A stretch of DNA of 35,112 bases from Chrysochromulina tobinii (GCA_001275005.1 JWZX01003232.1:1-35112); one strand, 5' to 3'. Shown: positions 1-8,116, numbered from the stretch's first letter. Numbers and translations: made by a program. The notes: generated by a model not told the origin, from the letters alone.

Positions 1-389
1 AGAGACACGACGTGGGAAAAAATCACGACGAGAAAAGCGAGAAGGGGTGGGGGTGGGGGGGGGTCGAGGTGGCCGCCGCGATAGTAAGGTCCGCCAGTCC
101 GCCCCACCTGAAACTAAAGAGATGGCGAAGCGAAGGTGATTGTTGGAGCTTCGCATGAGGGGTCCGGGGAAGAATGCAGGGTTCTGATGTACTCCGGAAT
201 TACACGTCCTAACCATGTTGATCCGGATCGGACGATGTCAACAGTCGAGAGTCGTCGACACGGCAACACGATTACACACGGCGTGTTCGTAGGGGGGGGC
301 TGGCTGTCTTGATTGCATGGCGCAGGTATGTAGGCGCAGGCGTGTCATAGACCAGCGTGCGACTCGCAGCGTCTCTTTTCCTCAGACAC
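1..389. other. Non-coding flank downstream of FtsZ, with a G-run
   Basis: No supported gene is visible. The stretch lies 3' of the FtsZ stop codon and should hold its 3' untranslated region on the minus strand. Near the left edge, 44-63 is a run of G4-T-G5-T-G9 on the plus strand, and a second G-run sits near 291-299. Such runs can fold as G-quadruplexes, but no function can be assigned from sequence alone. Short open frames here show no recognisable domain. Confidence 0.5.
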
Positions 390-1466
390 CTATGCGTGCC
401 AGTTGCTAAATCCCGTGGCCACCACAGTGATCGAGAGCACGGGGCCCATAGAATCGTCAATCTGCGCGCCGAAGATGATGTTGGCGTCAGGGTCGGCCAT
501 CTCGTAGATGGCCTGGGAAGCCTCGTTCACTTCCTGCAGCGTCATATCGGAGGAGCCCGTGATCGTGAAGACGATGCCCGTCGCCTTCTCGATCGGGAAG
601 TCGATAAGGGGTGAGGACATGGCCGCGATCGCCGCGTCGCGCGCGCGCCCTTTGCCCTCAGCAGTGCCGATGCCCATGAGCGCGAGGCCGGATGAGCCCA
701 GGATCGCCTGCACGTCCGCAAAGTCCACGTTGATCAGCCCGGCCTTGATGATGATATCCGAGATGCCCACCACGCCCTGCCGCAGGATGTCATCCGCCAC
801 GCAGAAGGCCTCCTGCAGCGGGGTGCCCTCCTCGACGATGTCGAGCAGCCGGTCGTTAGACACGATAATCATCGCGTCAACGTGCGTCTTCAGCCGCTCA
901 ATGGCGGCTTCTGCCTGGTTGGTGCGTCGCTTGCCCTCGAAAGAGAAGGGCTTTGTCACCACGCCGATGGTGAGGCAGCCCTGCTGCTTAGCCGCCTGCG
1001 CAACCACTGGCGCCGCGCCCGAGCCGGTGCCACCGCCCATACCCGCGACGACAAACACCATGTCCGAGCCTTTAACCATCTGCGTAATCTGCTCGTAGCT
1101 CTCCTCCGCCGACTCACGACCCTTGTCTGGGTTGCCACCGGCGCCGAGGCCACGGGAGGTGCCCGCGCCAAGGCCCAGGCGGTTGGGAGCCAGCGAGGCG
1201 TCAAGCGCCTGGATGTCCGTATTGATCGACCAGAATTCTACCGTCTGAGCCGTCTCCGTACCGAACTGGATCATCCGATTGACAGCATTGCCGCCGCTGC
1301 CGCCCACGCCAATCACCTTGATGGTGCATGGCGGCGCCTCGGCTTTTGCTTGCAGCACCGTAGCTGCGCGCGGGCTGCGCGCCGATGTGGCCGCTGGTGC
1401 ATATGCGGCTGGAACGTACGCGGCGCTGGCGCACAGCGCGTGCAGCGCGTGCAGCGCTAACCGCAT
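390..1466 (-). CDS. ftsZ: Plastid division GTPase FtsZ
   Basis: Tubulin-like GTPase that polymerises into the division ring; here most likely the stromal ring of the plastid. Numbered from the Met at 1466 (358 aa), the N-terminal glycine loop VGGSGGNAVNRMI is near 54-66, the tubulin signature GGGTGSG at 144-150, and the T7 catalytic loop NVDFADV at 246-252. The frame stays open upstream to 1640, but the Met at 1466 starts a hydrophobic leader, MRLALHALHALCASAAYVPA, followed by an Ala/Ser/Arg-rich stretch. That is the shape of a bipartite signal-plus-transit peptide of a secondary red plastid, so I prefer this start. The protein ends directly after the conserved ITVVATGF strand with SNWHA. It lacks the usual disordered linker and the C-terminal FtsA/ARC6-binding peptide, as in the tail-less FtsZB type of the red lineage. 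No intron is needed. Identity is near certain; plastid location is inferred. Confidence 0.95.
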   Translation of the reverse strand: MRLALHALHALCASAAYVPAAYAPAATSARSPRAATVLQAKAEAPPCTIKVIGVGGSGGNAVNRMIQFGTETAQTVEFWSINTDIQALDASLAPNRLGLGAGTSRGLGAGGNPDKGRESAEESYEQITQMVKGSDMVFVVAGMGGGTGSGAAPVVAQAAKQQGCLTIGVVTKPFSFEGKRRTNQAEAAIERLKTHVDAMIIVSNDRLLDIVEEGTPLQEAFCVADDILRQGVVGISDIIIKAGLINVDFADVQAILGSSGLALMGIGTAEGKGRARDAAIAAMSSPLIDFPIEKATGIVFTITGSSDMTLQEVNEASQAIYEMADPDANIIFGAQIDDSMGPVLSITVVATGFSNWHA

Positions 1467-1846
1467 TCTCCCGAAAGGCGCCAACACCCGCCTCTCATAT
1501 TCATTCGCAGGAGTGGAGTAACCTCGGAGTTTTTGTAAGCTCATCAATGTTTGGAGTGCGCGCGGGCACGGCATACACTCGGCATACCGCGTCGCTTTGC
1601 TACATTGCTGGCCCGGCGATGAAGAGAGCCCAGACGCCACGGCAGACGCGTGGCTGCGGTATGGCTGCGGCGTGGCAGAGGCTGGTCGCGCCGCGCGCGA
1701 TCACACAACGTCCCGACAGCAGGTCACACCGCTATGTCAGCTCACAGAGGGACCTGACAGGGAGACATCTCAGTATCCCAGCTGGAGACTCGCACAGGCT
1801 TTGACAAGGCTGAGGAGGGTGACGGCCTAACACTCAAGGCCAGACC
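1467..1846. other. Upstream region of FtsZ and downstream region of the HPAT-like gene
   Basis: About 380 bases between two same-strand genes. It must carry the FtsZ promoter and 5' leader on the minus strand and the 3' end of the glycosyltransferase gene. The FtsZ frame stays open as far as 1640 with further Met codons at 1544 and 1640, but the extra residues resemble neither a leader peptide nor FtsZ. I see no clear TATA box, repeat or RNA gene. Confidence 0.4.
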
Positions 1847-4315
1847 TCACACAACCCGAGGCTCTCCGTCCGTTACGGTGATCAATGAGCGGTCGTTGTC
1901 GTTGCAGCGCGTGCTCTCTATGTTCCTGGATGCACGCTTTCCGCCTGCCTCCTCCTCCACTCGAATGGACAGCAAGTGCTTGAAGCCCGCAAAATCGGCA
2001 ACGAGCTTCCCCTCGTATTGCGTCTGCCCCTCGGGCGGCGCCCCCCACTTGCCTTTACCCCATGGCGTCTGCAGCTCGCCGTTGGGCAGAAACTTGAGTC
2101 CGCCAAAGCCCGACCACGAGAAGCCGCAGCAGTTCTCTACGCTGCGCGCTACCACGGAGCCCGCAAGGTCCTCGGGCGTCATCGTGCGCAGCGTGAGTCC
2201 AGCGCACACATCCTTGCACAGAGTCGCGGGTGGTTGCACGATCCACTCGACCGAGCGCCCTGAGATGCCTTCGCCATACTTGGGGGGCGGCCCTGTGGGT
2301 GTCGTCTCCGATAAGAATCCGCCCGAACCAGCCTTTGGAAAGCGGAGCACCCAGCAATCGGTGAAATCGGCGGTAATCGCCGACTTGCTCGGATCTGCCT
2401 CGATTTCCGGCCCACCCAGGCCGATGGCATCGCGCCTGTGAGCGTCGTCGAGCACGCGCCAGTGCGTGTGGGCTTTTTGCGGCCCGCTCTCGACGTGCAG
2501 CACGCCCGCGCGCAGCAGAACAAAGGCGCCCGGCCCGCCTCGGTACGGCCCGCTGCCCTCCACCCGAGCCGCGAGCTCCGACGTGGGCGTCACAGGCGGC
2601 TTGCTCCACAGCTCGATCGCCGCCACGGGCGCATCGAGCGTGGCGATCACCTGCCCGCTGTTCCGATCGCTCAGCGTCCACGGCTTGCCCGCTTCGAACG
2701 AGGCGCGCACCACGAGCTGCTTGTTGCAAATATCCAATTTGACCAGATCAGGTTCGTAGCCACTTGCGCTGCCACCGTTGGCCACGAGGCCCCAGCGGCC
2801 GTGCCCCTTGGAGGAGATGAGCCACCCGTTGGTAAGGATCCACATCTTCTCTAGCCGGAACGCGTTTCTGCGGTCCGCGACGTCCGCACCCGCGAGCAGC
2901 CATGGGCCCGTGCCGAGCAGCTTGGCCGCCACAGCATGCGAGCGCAGCGGATGGCCGCGCAGGTCCAGATGGTGGAAGTTGTTCGTGTTGCCGCCCATCC
3001 CTGGCCAGTTGGCCAGCGTCGCGCTCGCGTTGTTGATGAGGGTCGAGAGCACGTGCGCACGATCGTGCGCACACTTTGGCGGCGCGGCCAGGGCGCGCGG
3101 CGGGTGCGCACCCATGTAGTGGCGCTTGTCGAGGGACCACTCGCCCACCTGCAGCTCCATGGGGAGGCCCTCGATCGAGTACTCGATGCCATACGTGTAG
3201 TGCAGAATGTAGTACGGCATCGACGAGCGGTCGGGAGTGACGGGCACGGGCAGCACTGGCCAAGAGAGCGGCCTCTCTCGATTGCCGATGGATCCGCCCT
3301 CGTACTGGAAGGAGTCTAGGACGCGGTGTTTGATGCCGAGCGAGCCCGCTGCGATGCACCAGCCCCACATCTCGCGCACCCAGCCGAGCGCCTGCACCGC
3401 TTCGTTGTCGTTGCAGATCTTGAGCGTGAAGTCGTACCACGGCTGAACCATCTTTTTGAGCTGCTCGACGTGGATGATGACAGGAGAGGGACCCACCGGA
3501 TCTGTCTTGCCGCCAAGGCCAGGAACAAATTTGTCGACAATTTTGGCCTGGCCCCATGCGACCATGTACCCAAAGTTGAAGGCGGCAGGCACCGTCTCTG
3601 TCGCGAGATTGGGCAGCGGACGCAGCAGCACGTGGTCCGTCTCAGCAATGTACACGTAGTCCTCGGTCACAACTTTACGGAAGTCGGGGTGCTGCACAAA
3701 TTGCATCATCGAGTATGGCCGATTGGCGACAACGTAGCCACCCGCCATCCCACCTCTCAACTCCTTGACGATAAACGTCGGGATCTCCTCGTCGAAGCTG
3801 TTACTGTCGCGCCCGCCATTGTGCGAGGTGAGCAGCCGCGTGAAGCCCCCCATCTCGCCGCATGGGTCCACACGTTTCTGTAGCTTCCAGTGGTGGTACA
3901 TGACGCGGCACTGCCACGTCTGGTATCCGCCTGACGATGATGTAAGGACGGTATGGTAGGGCCGCGGCGTGCCGGCGCAGCCAGCAGCCGCACGGCTCGC
4001 CTCAGTGGTTGGAATGGTATCATGGCTGAAGTCGGCTGAAAGCGTACGGCTGGATGACGATGCGCTCGTGACGCCCACTTCAGCAGAAAATGGATCCATA
4101 TTCTGCTGAATAGACGACGAGGCCGCTGCTGCAGCAACCGCCGCCTTCTGGGCCAGCTGCCGGCTTCGAATCAGGTACTGCGCCTCGAGATTGCGTGCGC
4201 GTGGGCTATCCAGTTGCGCGCCGCTACCGCCGCCGATGGCCTGCGTAGCGAAAAGGGAGAGGAGGCCAATAAAAAGCGCGGCCGAGAGCGCCGCCGTGAC
4301 CACGGCAACCCGCAT
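1847..4315 (-). CDS. Hydroxyproline O-arabinosyltransferase/SGT-like glycosyltransferase with novel C-terminal half
   Basis: Type II Golgi membrane protein of the HPAT/RDN1 and peptidyl-serine galactosyltransferase family, which glycosylate Hyp- or Ser-rich proteins. Numbered from the Met at 4315 (822 aa), residues 4-27 form a signal anchor, followed by an Ala/Ser-rich stem to about 110. The catalytic domain spans about 119-440. It opens with YHTVLTSSSGGYQTWQCRV and contains MGGFTRLL (155-162), the EIPTF motif (177-181), GYVVANRPYSMMQF, the metal/sugar-binding-like AETDHVLLRPLPN (224-236), and LHYTYGIEYS near 371. Residues 440-822 match no family I know and contain a repeated motif: NGWLISSKGHGRWG at 496-509, NGELQTPWGKGKWG at 745-758, and a weaker copy near 598-620. 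The frame extends to 4372, but the Met at 4315 sits directly at the anchor. The acceptor and sugar are unknown; Hyp arabinosylation is only the family precedent. Confidence 0.85.
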   Translation of the reverse strand: MRVAVVTAALSAALFIGLLSLFATQAIGGGSGAQLDSPRARNLEAQYLIRSRQLAQKAAVAAAAASSSIQQNMDPFSAEVGVTSASSSSRTLSADFSHDTIPTTEASRAAAGCAGTPRPYHTVLTSSSGGYQTWQCRVMYHHWKLQKRVDPCGEMGGFTRLLTSHNGGRDSNSFDEEIPTFIVKELRGGMAGGYVVANRPYSMMQFVQHPDFRKVVTEDYVYIAETDHVLLRPLPNLATETVPAAFNFGYMVAWGQAKIVDKFVPGLGGKTDPVGPSPVIIHVEQLKKMVQPWYDFTLKICNDNEAVQALGWVREMWGWCIAAGSLGIKHRVLDSFQYEGGSIGNRERPLSWPVLPVPVTPDRSSMPYYILHYTYGIEYSIEGLPMELQVGEWSLDKRHYMGAHPPRALAAPPKCAHDRAHVLSTLINNASATLANWPGMGGNTNNFHHLDLRGHPLRSHAVAAKLLGTGPWLLAGADVADRRNAFRLEKMWILTNGWLISSKGHGRWGLVANGGSASGYEPDLVKLDICNKQLVVRASFEAGKPWTLSDRNSGQVIATLDAPVAAIELWSKPPVTPTSELAARVEGSGPYRGGPGAFVLLRAGVLHVESGPQKAHTHWRVLDDAHRRDAIGLGGPEIEADPSKSAITADFTDCWVLRFPKAGSGGFLSETTPTGPPPKYGEGISGRSVEWIVQPPATLCKDVCAGLTLRTMTPEDLAGSVVARSVENCCGFSWSGFGGLKFLPNGELQTPWGKGKWGAPPEGQTQYEGKLVADFAGFKHLLSIRVEEEAGGKRASRNIESTRCNDNDRSLITVTDGEPRVV

Positions 4316-4428
4316 CGAGGCCGAAGTGCCGCGGCAAAAAATAGTTTGGATTCCCGCCGCTTTGAATAACACTGGTATGGCCGGGACTCGTACATGTATT
4401 CATACCGGTTCTGTGCAAATTCCGCAAC
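4316..4428. promoter_or_regulatory. Short divergent intergenic region, likely bidirectional promoter
   Basis: Only about 113 bases separate the chosen starts of the HPAT-like gene (minus) and the YjbQ-family gene (plus). Both upstream regions must lie here or reach into the neighbouring 5' coding sequence. No TATA-like element is convincing. The role is inferred from the layout only. Confidence 0.4.
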
Positions 4429-5145
4429 ATGATGCCGATCATGATCTTGCTGCTCGTCTGTCGCTACAGCAACATGCTTCGCAACTCGCCACGAGCATCG
4501 TTCCCGCGCATGGTAGGAGCGGACACGTCTCGGCTGGAGCCCGTGGCACTTTACAAGGAGGTCACACTGCCAGCACCCGCCCTAGGGCCGCCAAGACAGG
4601 AGATCACGGTTGTGAACCTGATGCCTTTCATCGAGGCAGTGCTCTTGGAGAGTGGCATGCGCGAGGGCTCGGTGAATGTCATCTCCAAACACACGACGTG
4701 TGGCGTGACGATCAACGAGTGGGAGAGTAGGCTGGCACGCGACCTGCGCAGGTGGCTGTTCAACCTAGCGCCGCCCGATGACAGGAGCACGGTGGGCACC
4801 GTTGGCGGCGGCGTGAGCTATGAGCACAATGATATCAGCGCGCGCCCTGAGAGCGCCGACGAGCGCCAGCGCTGCCTCGATAATGGCTGGAATGTTGATG
4901 ACCCACGGGAGCTGCGGCGCTGGCGCGACCAAGAACCCATCAATGCGCACTCGCACCTCGCCGCGATGCTTCTCGGCAGCAGCGAGACCGTTCCAGTCAC
5001 AGGCGGGAAACTTGTCCTCGGTCAGTGGCAAAGCGTGATGATGGTCGACACCGACGGGCCGCGAGAGAGAAAGGTTGGCATCCAGGCCGTCGGCTTCGGG
5101 ATCAAAAGTCAGGTTCCGAAGGCGTCAGAGAGTAAGAACAAATGA
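4429..5145 (+). CDS. YjbQ/UPF0047 family protein
   Basis: Member of the YjbQ (UPF0047) family, found in all three domains. Bacterial members show weak thiamine-phosphate synthase activity, and the true eukaryotic role is not settled. Numbered from the Met at 4429 (238 aa), the family motifs appear in order: SKHTTCGVTINE at 86-97, YEHND at 131-135, INAHSHLAAMLLGSSETVPV at 171-190, LGQWQ at 197-201 and DGPRERKVG at 209-217. The histidines of the first three motifs form the putative metal/active-site cluster and all are present. The family core is about 130-140 aa, so the first roughly 40 residues are an extension. It is hydrophobic at the very start and then Ser/Arg-containing, and may be an organelle leader. 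The Met at 4474 is an alternative start that would drop the hydrophobic stretch. Single open frame, divergent from the glycosyltransferase. Confidence 0.9.
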   Translation: MMPIMILLLVCRYSNMLRNSPRASFPRMVGADTSRLEPVALYKEVTLPAPALGPPRQEITVVNLMPFIEAVLLESGMREGSVNVISKHTTCGVTINEWESRLARDLRRWLFNLAPPDDRSTVGTVGGGVSYEHNDISARPESADERQRCLDNGWNVDDPRELRRWRDQEPINAHSHLAAMLLGSSETVPVTGGKLVLGQWQSVMMVDTDGPRERKVGIQAVGFGIKSQVPKASESKNK

Positions 5146-5209
5146 ACGTTCGAAGCACCGTCTATGTTTACACGAAGCATAACCATTTCAATATTGCTTC
5201 TATCAATAT

Positions 5210-5434
5210 TCATAGGACAAAGGACGAATAGCGTGGTTTCGAGCGTTGTTTCGAGCGGCACATGCCAAGTCTGATGAGTGCCCTCGCGCCACCTTTGTCG
5301 AGCATCTCGGCGAGCGCCATCTCGACCACAGTCGAGTCAGCCGTGCGCTGGTGGATGAGCCGCAGCTCACGAAGCGTCGTGTTCGACTGCAACGCGCCAA
5401 CGATGTTGGGCTCTCTGATCAGCTCCGCGGCGTT
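5210..5434 (-). pseudogene. Tropomodulin/leiomodin-like C-terminal LRR fragment (relic)
   Basis: On the minus strand the last 75 or so codons of an open frame read as the end of a tropomodulin-type leucine-rich repeat domain. The visible pieces are IVGALQSNTTLRELRLIHQ, then VVEMALAEMLDKGG, then ALIRLG, with a TGA stop at 5210-5212. Tropomodulins end in the same order: a 'NxTLxELRIxNQ' strand, a 'VEMEIAxMLExN' helix and a 'LLKFGY' strand. Only the final repeat and cap are present. Upstream sequence on this strand is the antisense of the lipase and shows no further repeats. I read this as a truncated relic, either carried in by rearrangement or overprinted by the lipase 5' end. Alternatively it is the last exon of a spliced gene, but no space for earlier exons is evident nearby. 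Confidence 0.6.
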
Positions 5435-6977
5435 GGGACTTCTTCTTCTTTCCACGATCTGCGTTGCGACGCAGCTCCTTCGGCGCCGCTGCTCGCACAG
5501 TCCAGATGAGCCAGCAGCAAGCACACGGCTGCGAGCCAAGGAGTCGCTGCTGCTCGCCTCACGCGAGTTCGTGCGCGACATTGCGTGGCTCGCGGAGCAC
5601 ATTGTGATGAGTGACATACCGGACGACTTCTGGAACGACGCAAGCTCGAGCACGGCGCCTCTGTTGCAGAAGCGTTTGAACTCACGCGAGGAGGCCCCTT
5701 TCTTTGCGCCTGACAAGGTGGGCGACGTTGTCGCCAGGTCGTTTGACGAGGCCGATCAGTGTGCGGTGCGCTGGCAGCGTGCGCTGTGGACGATCAAGTT
5801 CAAAGAACGGTACTCGCCATGCGTAGCCGACTTCATCGACACTGCCGTGGGCACGGAGAAGCCTGCGGTCGTGCTGCTGCTCCGACCTTCAAGTCAGCCA
5901 CCAATCATCGCCGTCGCGTTCCGCGGTTCGAAAACGATGCAGGACTACTTCCTCACCGACATCAGCCCTAAATTCGTGCCCTTGCCGCTCGGAGCGCTCG
6001 CCGCAAAGGTGCTCGCCGCAAAGGTCACTGACGGGGCTGCGGCACTACCGCCGCCGAGGTCAGCGCCGTCGCCCGAGGGTCCCGAGATCGATGCGAACGA
6101 CGCTCGGCTCATGGCACTGCTGAGCGAGACGGATGCGCCGCCGTGCGCCACGCTCGGCTTGTGGCGCGCCTACGCCGGCGAGCATGCCGATACGTTGGAC
6201 GGCGATACCCCGAGGGCGCGCGTACGCCGAGCTGTCGAGCGACTGCTCACAGATTACCCGGAGGCGAGGCTCGTCTTGACCGGTCATTCGCTGGGTGGCG
6301 CCCTCGCCACGCTGTGCGCCTTCGACCTGCTCGGCCATTCAGACATCGTGCGGGACGCACTATGCCCGCTCACGCTCGTTGCCTTCGCCGCGCCGCGCAT
6401 GTTCAACCAAGCCTTCCAAGAGGTGATGAGCGAGGTCGAGAGCGAAGGCGCTCTGCACGCCATGCGCGTCGTTGTCGGATCGGACCTAATCGCACGCGTG
6501 CCGCCGCGGCAGCTGGGCGGCCACCATGGTGTGCGAGCACGGCTGCTCCTCCACCCGCCGCTCGAACGGGCCACTCTCACAAGTGACGACCCTGACGACA
6601 AGGAGCTATGGCGCATCGGCCCGGCGGACACGCACATCTGCCACGCCCTCTATCTCGGCGGCGAGACCACATCCACACACGGCCTGACGGTGCCGATGTC
6701 CCCGAAGTCCCCGTGGCCCTACCCGCCCAATCAGCAGGGCTCCGAGCGCTTGGCCAGCATCATCTCCGACGATCCCCTTGATAGTTTGAGAAAAGAACTG
6801 AAGCACGCCTCGCAGCTCGCGAAAGCTTCCGAGGGCGAGGCCGCAACAATCCGAAGTCGAAGCCGCACAAAAACCGTACCGGAAATCAGACGGTTCGAAC
6901 GCCCGTCCGCGGACGAGGGCCCGTCGTTCGGTCCGGGTCGAGGTCCGGGAGTCGTGCCGGGAACGATCGATCGATAA
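5403..6977 (+). CDS. Membrane-anchored class 3 (Fungal_lipase-type) lipase
   Basis: Alpha/beta-hydrolase of the lipase class 3 family, which hydrolyses acylglycerols or membrane lipids. Numbered from the Met at 5403 (524 aa), a membrane segment LISSAALGLLLLSTICVAT lies at about 5-23, followed by RRR, suggesting an N-terminal anchor. The oxyanion-strand motif AVAFRGSKTMQDYFLTDI is near 170-187. The nucleophile elbow GHSLGG is at 294-299 (Ser296). FAAPRMFNQAF follows near 328-338, VVGSDLIARVPP supplies the likely Asp (361), and THICHALYLGG supplies the likely His (411 or 414). The triad is therefore complete. The frame is open to a Met at 5262, but the extra 47 residues are the antisense of a tropomodulin-like fragment, so I chose the Met at 5403. 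The Arg/Gly/Pro-rich tail (last about 45 residues) lies outside the family domain. The substrate is not readable. Confidence 0.88.
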   Translation: MLGSLISSAALGLLLLSTICVATQLLRRRCSHSPDEPAASTRLRAKESLLLASREFVRDIAWLAEHIVMSDIPDDFWNDASSSTAPLLQKRLNSREEAPFFAPDKVGDVVARSFDEADQCAVRWQRALWTIKFKERYSPCVADFIDTAVGTEKPAVVLLLRPSSQPPIIAVAFRGSKTMQDYFLTDISPKFVPLPLGALAAKVLAAKVTDGAAALPPPRSAPSPEGPEIDANDARLMALLSETDAPPCATLGLWRAYAGEHADTLDGDTPRARVRRAVERLLTDYPEARLVLTGHSLGGALATLCAFDLLGHSDIVRDALCPLTLVAFAAPRMFNQAFQEVMSEVESEGALHAMRVVVGSDLIARVPPRQLGGHHGVRARLLLHPPLERATLTSDDPDDKELWRIGPADTHICHALYLGGETTSTHGLTVPMSPKSPWPYPPNQQGSERLASIISDDPLDSLRKELKHASQLAKASEGEAATIRSRSRTKTVPEIRRFERPSADEGPSFGPGRGPGVVPGTIDR

Positions 6978-7339
6978 GTAGAAAGTGTACTGAATCATGC
7001 TTGAATAGAACGCTCGAGACCTCAGGACCGGACGCGAGGGCGCGATTTCACGCTCCCCGGTCCGTCCCCGACGCGCGGCGTCCGGCGGGGTTGCGACGAA
7101 AATTACACACGTTGCGCGTCATAACACACCTGCTGGCGCGATGGCCGATGCATGTAAGATTGAAGGGCCCCAGCGCGTTCGTCGGTGACACTGAGGACTT
7201 TTATGTACTGAGTACTTACTGAGTACTACGGTCGTTATGCCCCCCATGTGGGCGTGTAGGTGCGACATCCTGTACATGAGCAACCCTTTGCAATGGCACG
7301 TCGACCGCTCGAACGCGCCACGTGGTGGTGGGACCCGCT
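6978..7339. other. Convergent intergenic region between lipase and uS9m
   Basis: Holds the 3' ends of two convergent genes. An inverted repeat, GGACCGG at 7025-7031 with CCGGTCC at 7057-7063 (25-base loop), lies about 48 bases after the lipase stop and could form an RNA hairpin in the 3' untranslated region. A perfect tandem 11-mer lies at 7206-7227. No gene is seen; short open frames lack recognisable features. Confidence 0.4.
7206..7227. repeat. Perfect tandem 11-mer containing AGTACT palindromes
   Basis: TACTGAGTACT occurs twice head to tail. Each copy ends in the palindrome AGTACT. It lies between the convergent lipase and uS9m genes, closer to the stop of uS9m. It could be a small tandem duplication or a transposon footprint; no function is assigned. 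Confidence 0.7.
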
Positions 7340-7960
7340 TTACCGCTTGACCCATGCGAATTTCTTGCGAGCACCCTTCTGGCCCGGCTTCTTACGCTCG
7401 CGCACGCGAGCATCTCGCGTCATGAAGCCCGCGGACTTCAGCACCGGGCGCAGGGAAGCGTCGAGGCCCTGCATCGCTGTCGCGATCCCATGCCGCACCG
7501 CCTCCGCTTGGCCACTGATTCCACCGCCCTTGACGGTGGCCATGACGCTGAACCGTCCCGCAGTCGCCGTCTCGAAGAATGGCGCAAGCACCGTATGTCG
7601 GTGCACCCAATGGCCACCAAAGAAGCTGGACAGGCTCTTCCGATTGATGCGAACCTCTGCTAGCTTGTCCTCCTTCGTCGGCCAGATCCAAACACGGGCA
7701 ACAGCCGTCTTGCGGCGCCCAGTCGCATACGCACGGCCGAGCTCGTCCACCTTCACCCATTTCCGCGACGTGTCGCCAGGCGGGCGCATGTCACTCGTAA
7801 AGGCAGCGTGCACGACAGCCTTCCCATCGCTGCTGGCGGACGAAGACTCCTCGAGCCGGGCCGTCGAGAGTGGGCGCAATAAATTGCGTACTAAGCTGCT
7901 GGACGGCACAGAACGCGAGACGCATGAGACAGCGCGTCGGGTCAAGGAGATCCCCAGCAT
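7340..7960 (-). CDS. MRPS9: Mitochondrial small-subunit ribosomal protein uS9m
   Basis: Ribosomal protein S9 (uS9) of bacterial/organellar type; its C-terminal tail reaches the decoding P site. Protein of 206 aa: residues 1-35 are basic and Ser-rich without acidic residues and include RPLSTARLEE, typical of a mitochondrial presequence. The S9 domain covers about 72-206. Visible family features are GRAYATGRRKTAVARVWIWP, the KGGGISGQAEAVRHGIATAM segment, and the basic end KKPGQKGARKKFAWVKR, where the final Lys-Arg is the conserved P-site tail. A plastid location is less likely because there is no hydrophobic signal peptide. The gene is a single frame, convergent with the lipase. Confidence 0.93.
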   Translation of the reverse strand: MLGISLTRRAVSCVSRSVPSSSLVRNLLRPLSTARLEESSSASSDGKAVVHAAFTSDMRPPGDTSRKWVKVDELGRAYATGRRKTAVARVWIWPTKEDKLAEVRINRKSLSSFFGGHWVHRHTVLAPFFETATAGRFSVMATVKGGGISGQAEAVRHGIATAMQGLDASLRPVLKSAGFMTRDARVRERKKPGQKGARKKFAWVKR

Positions 7961-8116
7961 CGCTGTTGTTCGGAGCCACGCGACGATAGCGTCGTGAAGA
8001 CGTCATCGTGTGAAGACCTGCAAACGTTTCGAACACCTTTCACAGACCATCGTCTCCAGACCCTCCTCTCCCGCCTTTTTGGAAAGCCAATTGTGTTAAA
8101 TTGTGTGAACTCTTGT

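Noticed and set aside
6892-6900. GGTTCGAAC resembling a tRNA B box
   Set aside because: No matching A box or cloverleaf stems around it, and it lies within the lipase coding frame.
7260-7997. 245-codon plus-strand frame across uS9m
   Set aside because: Antisense of a complete, conserved ribosomal protein; no domain.
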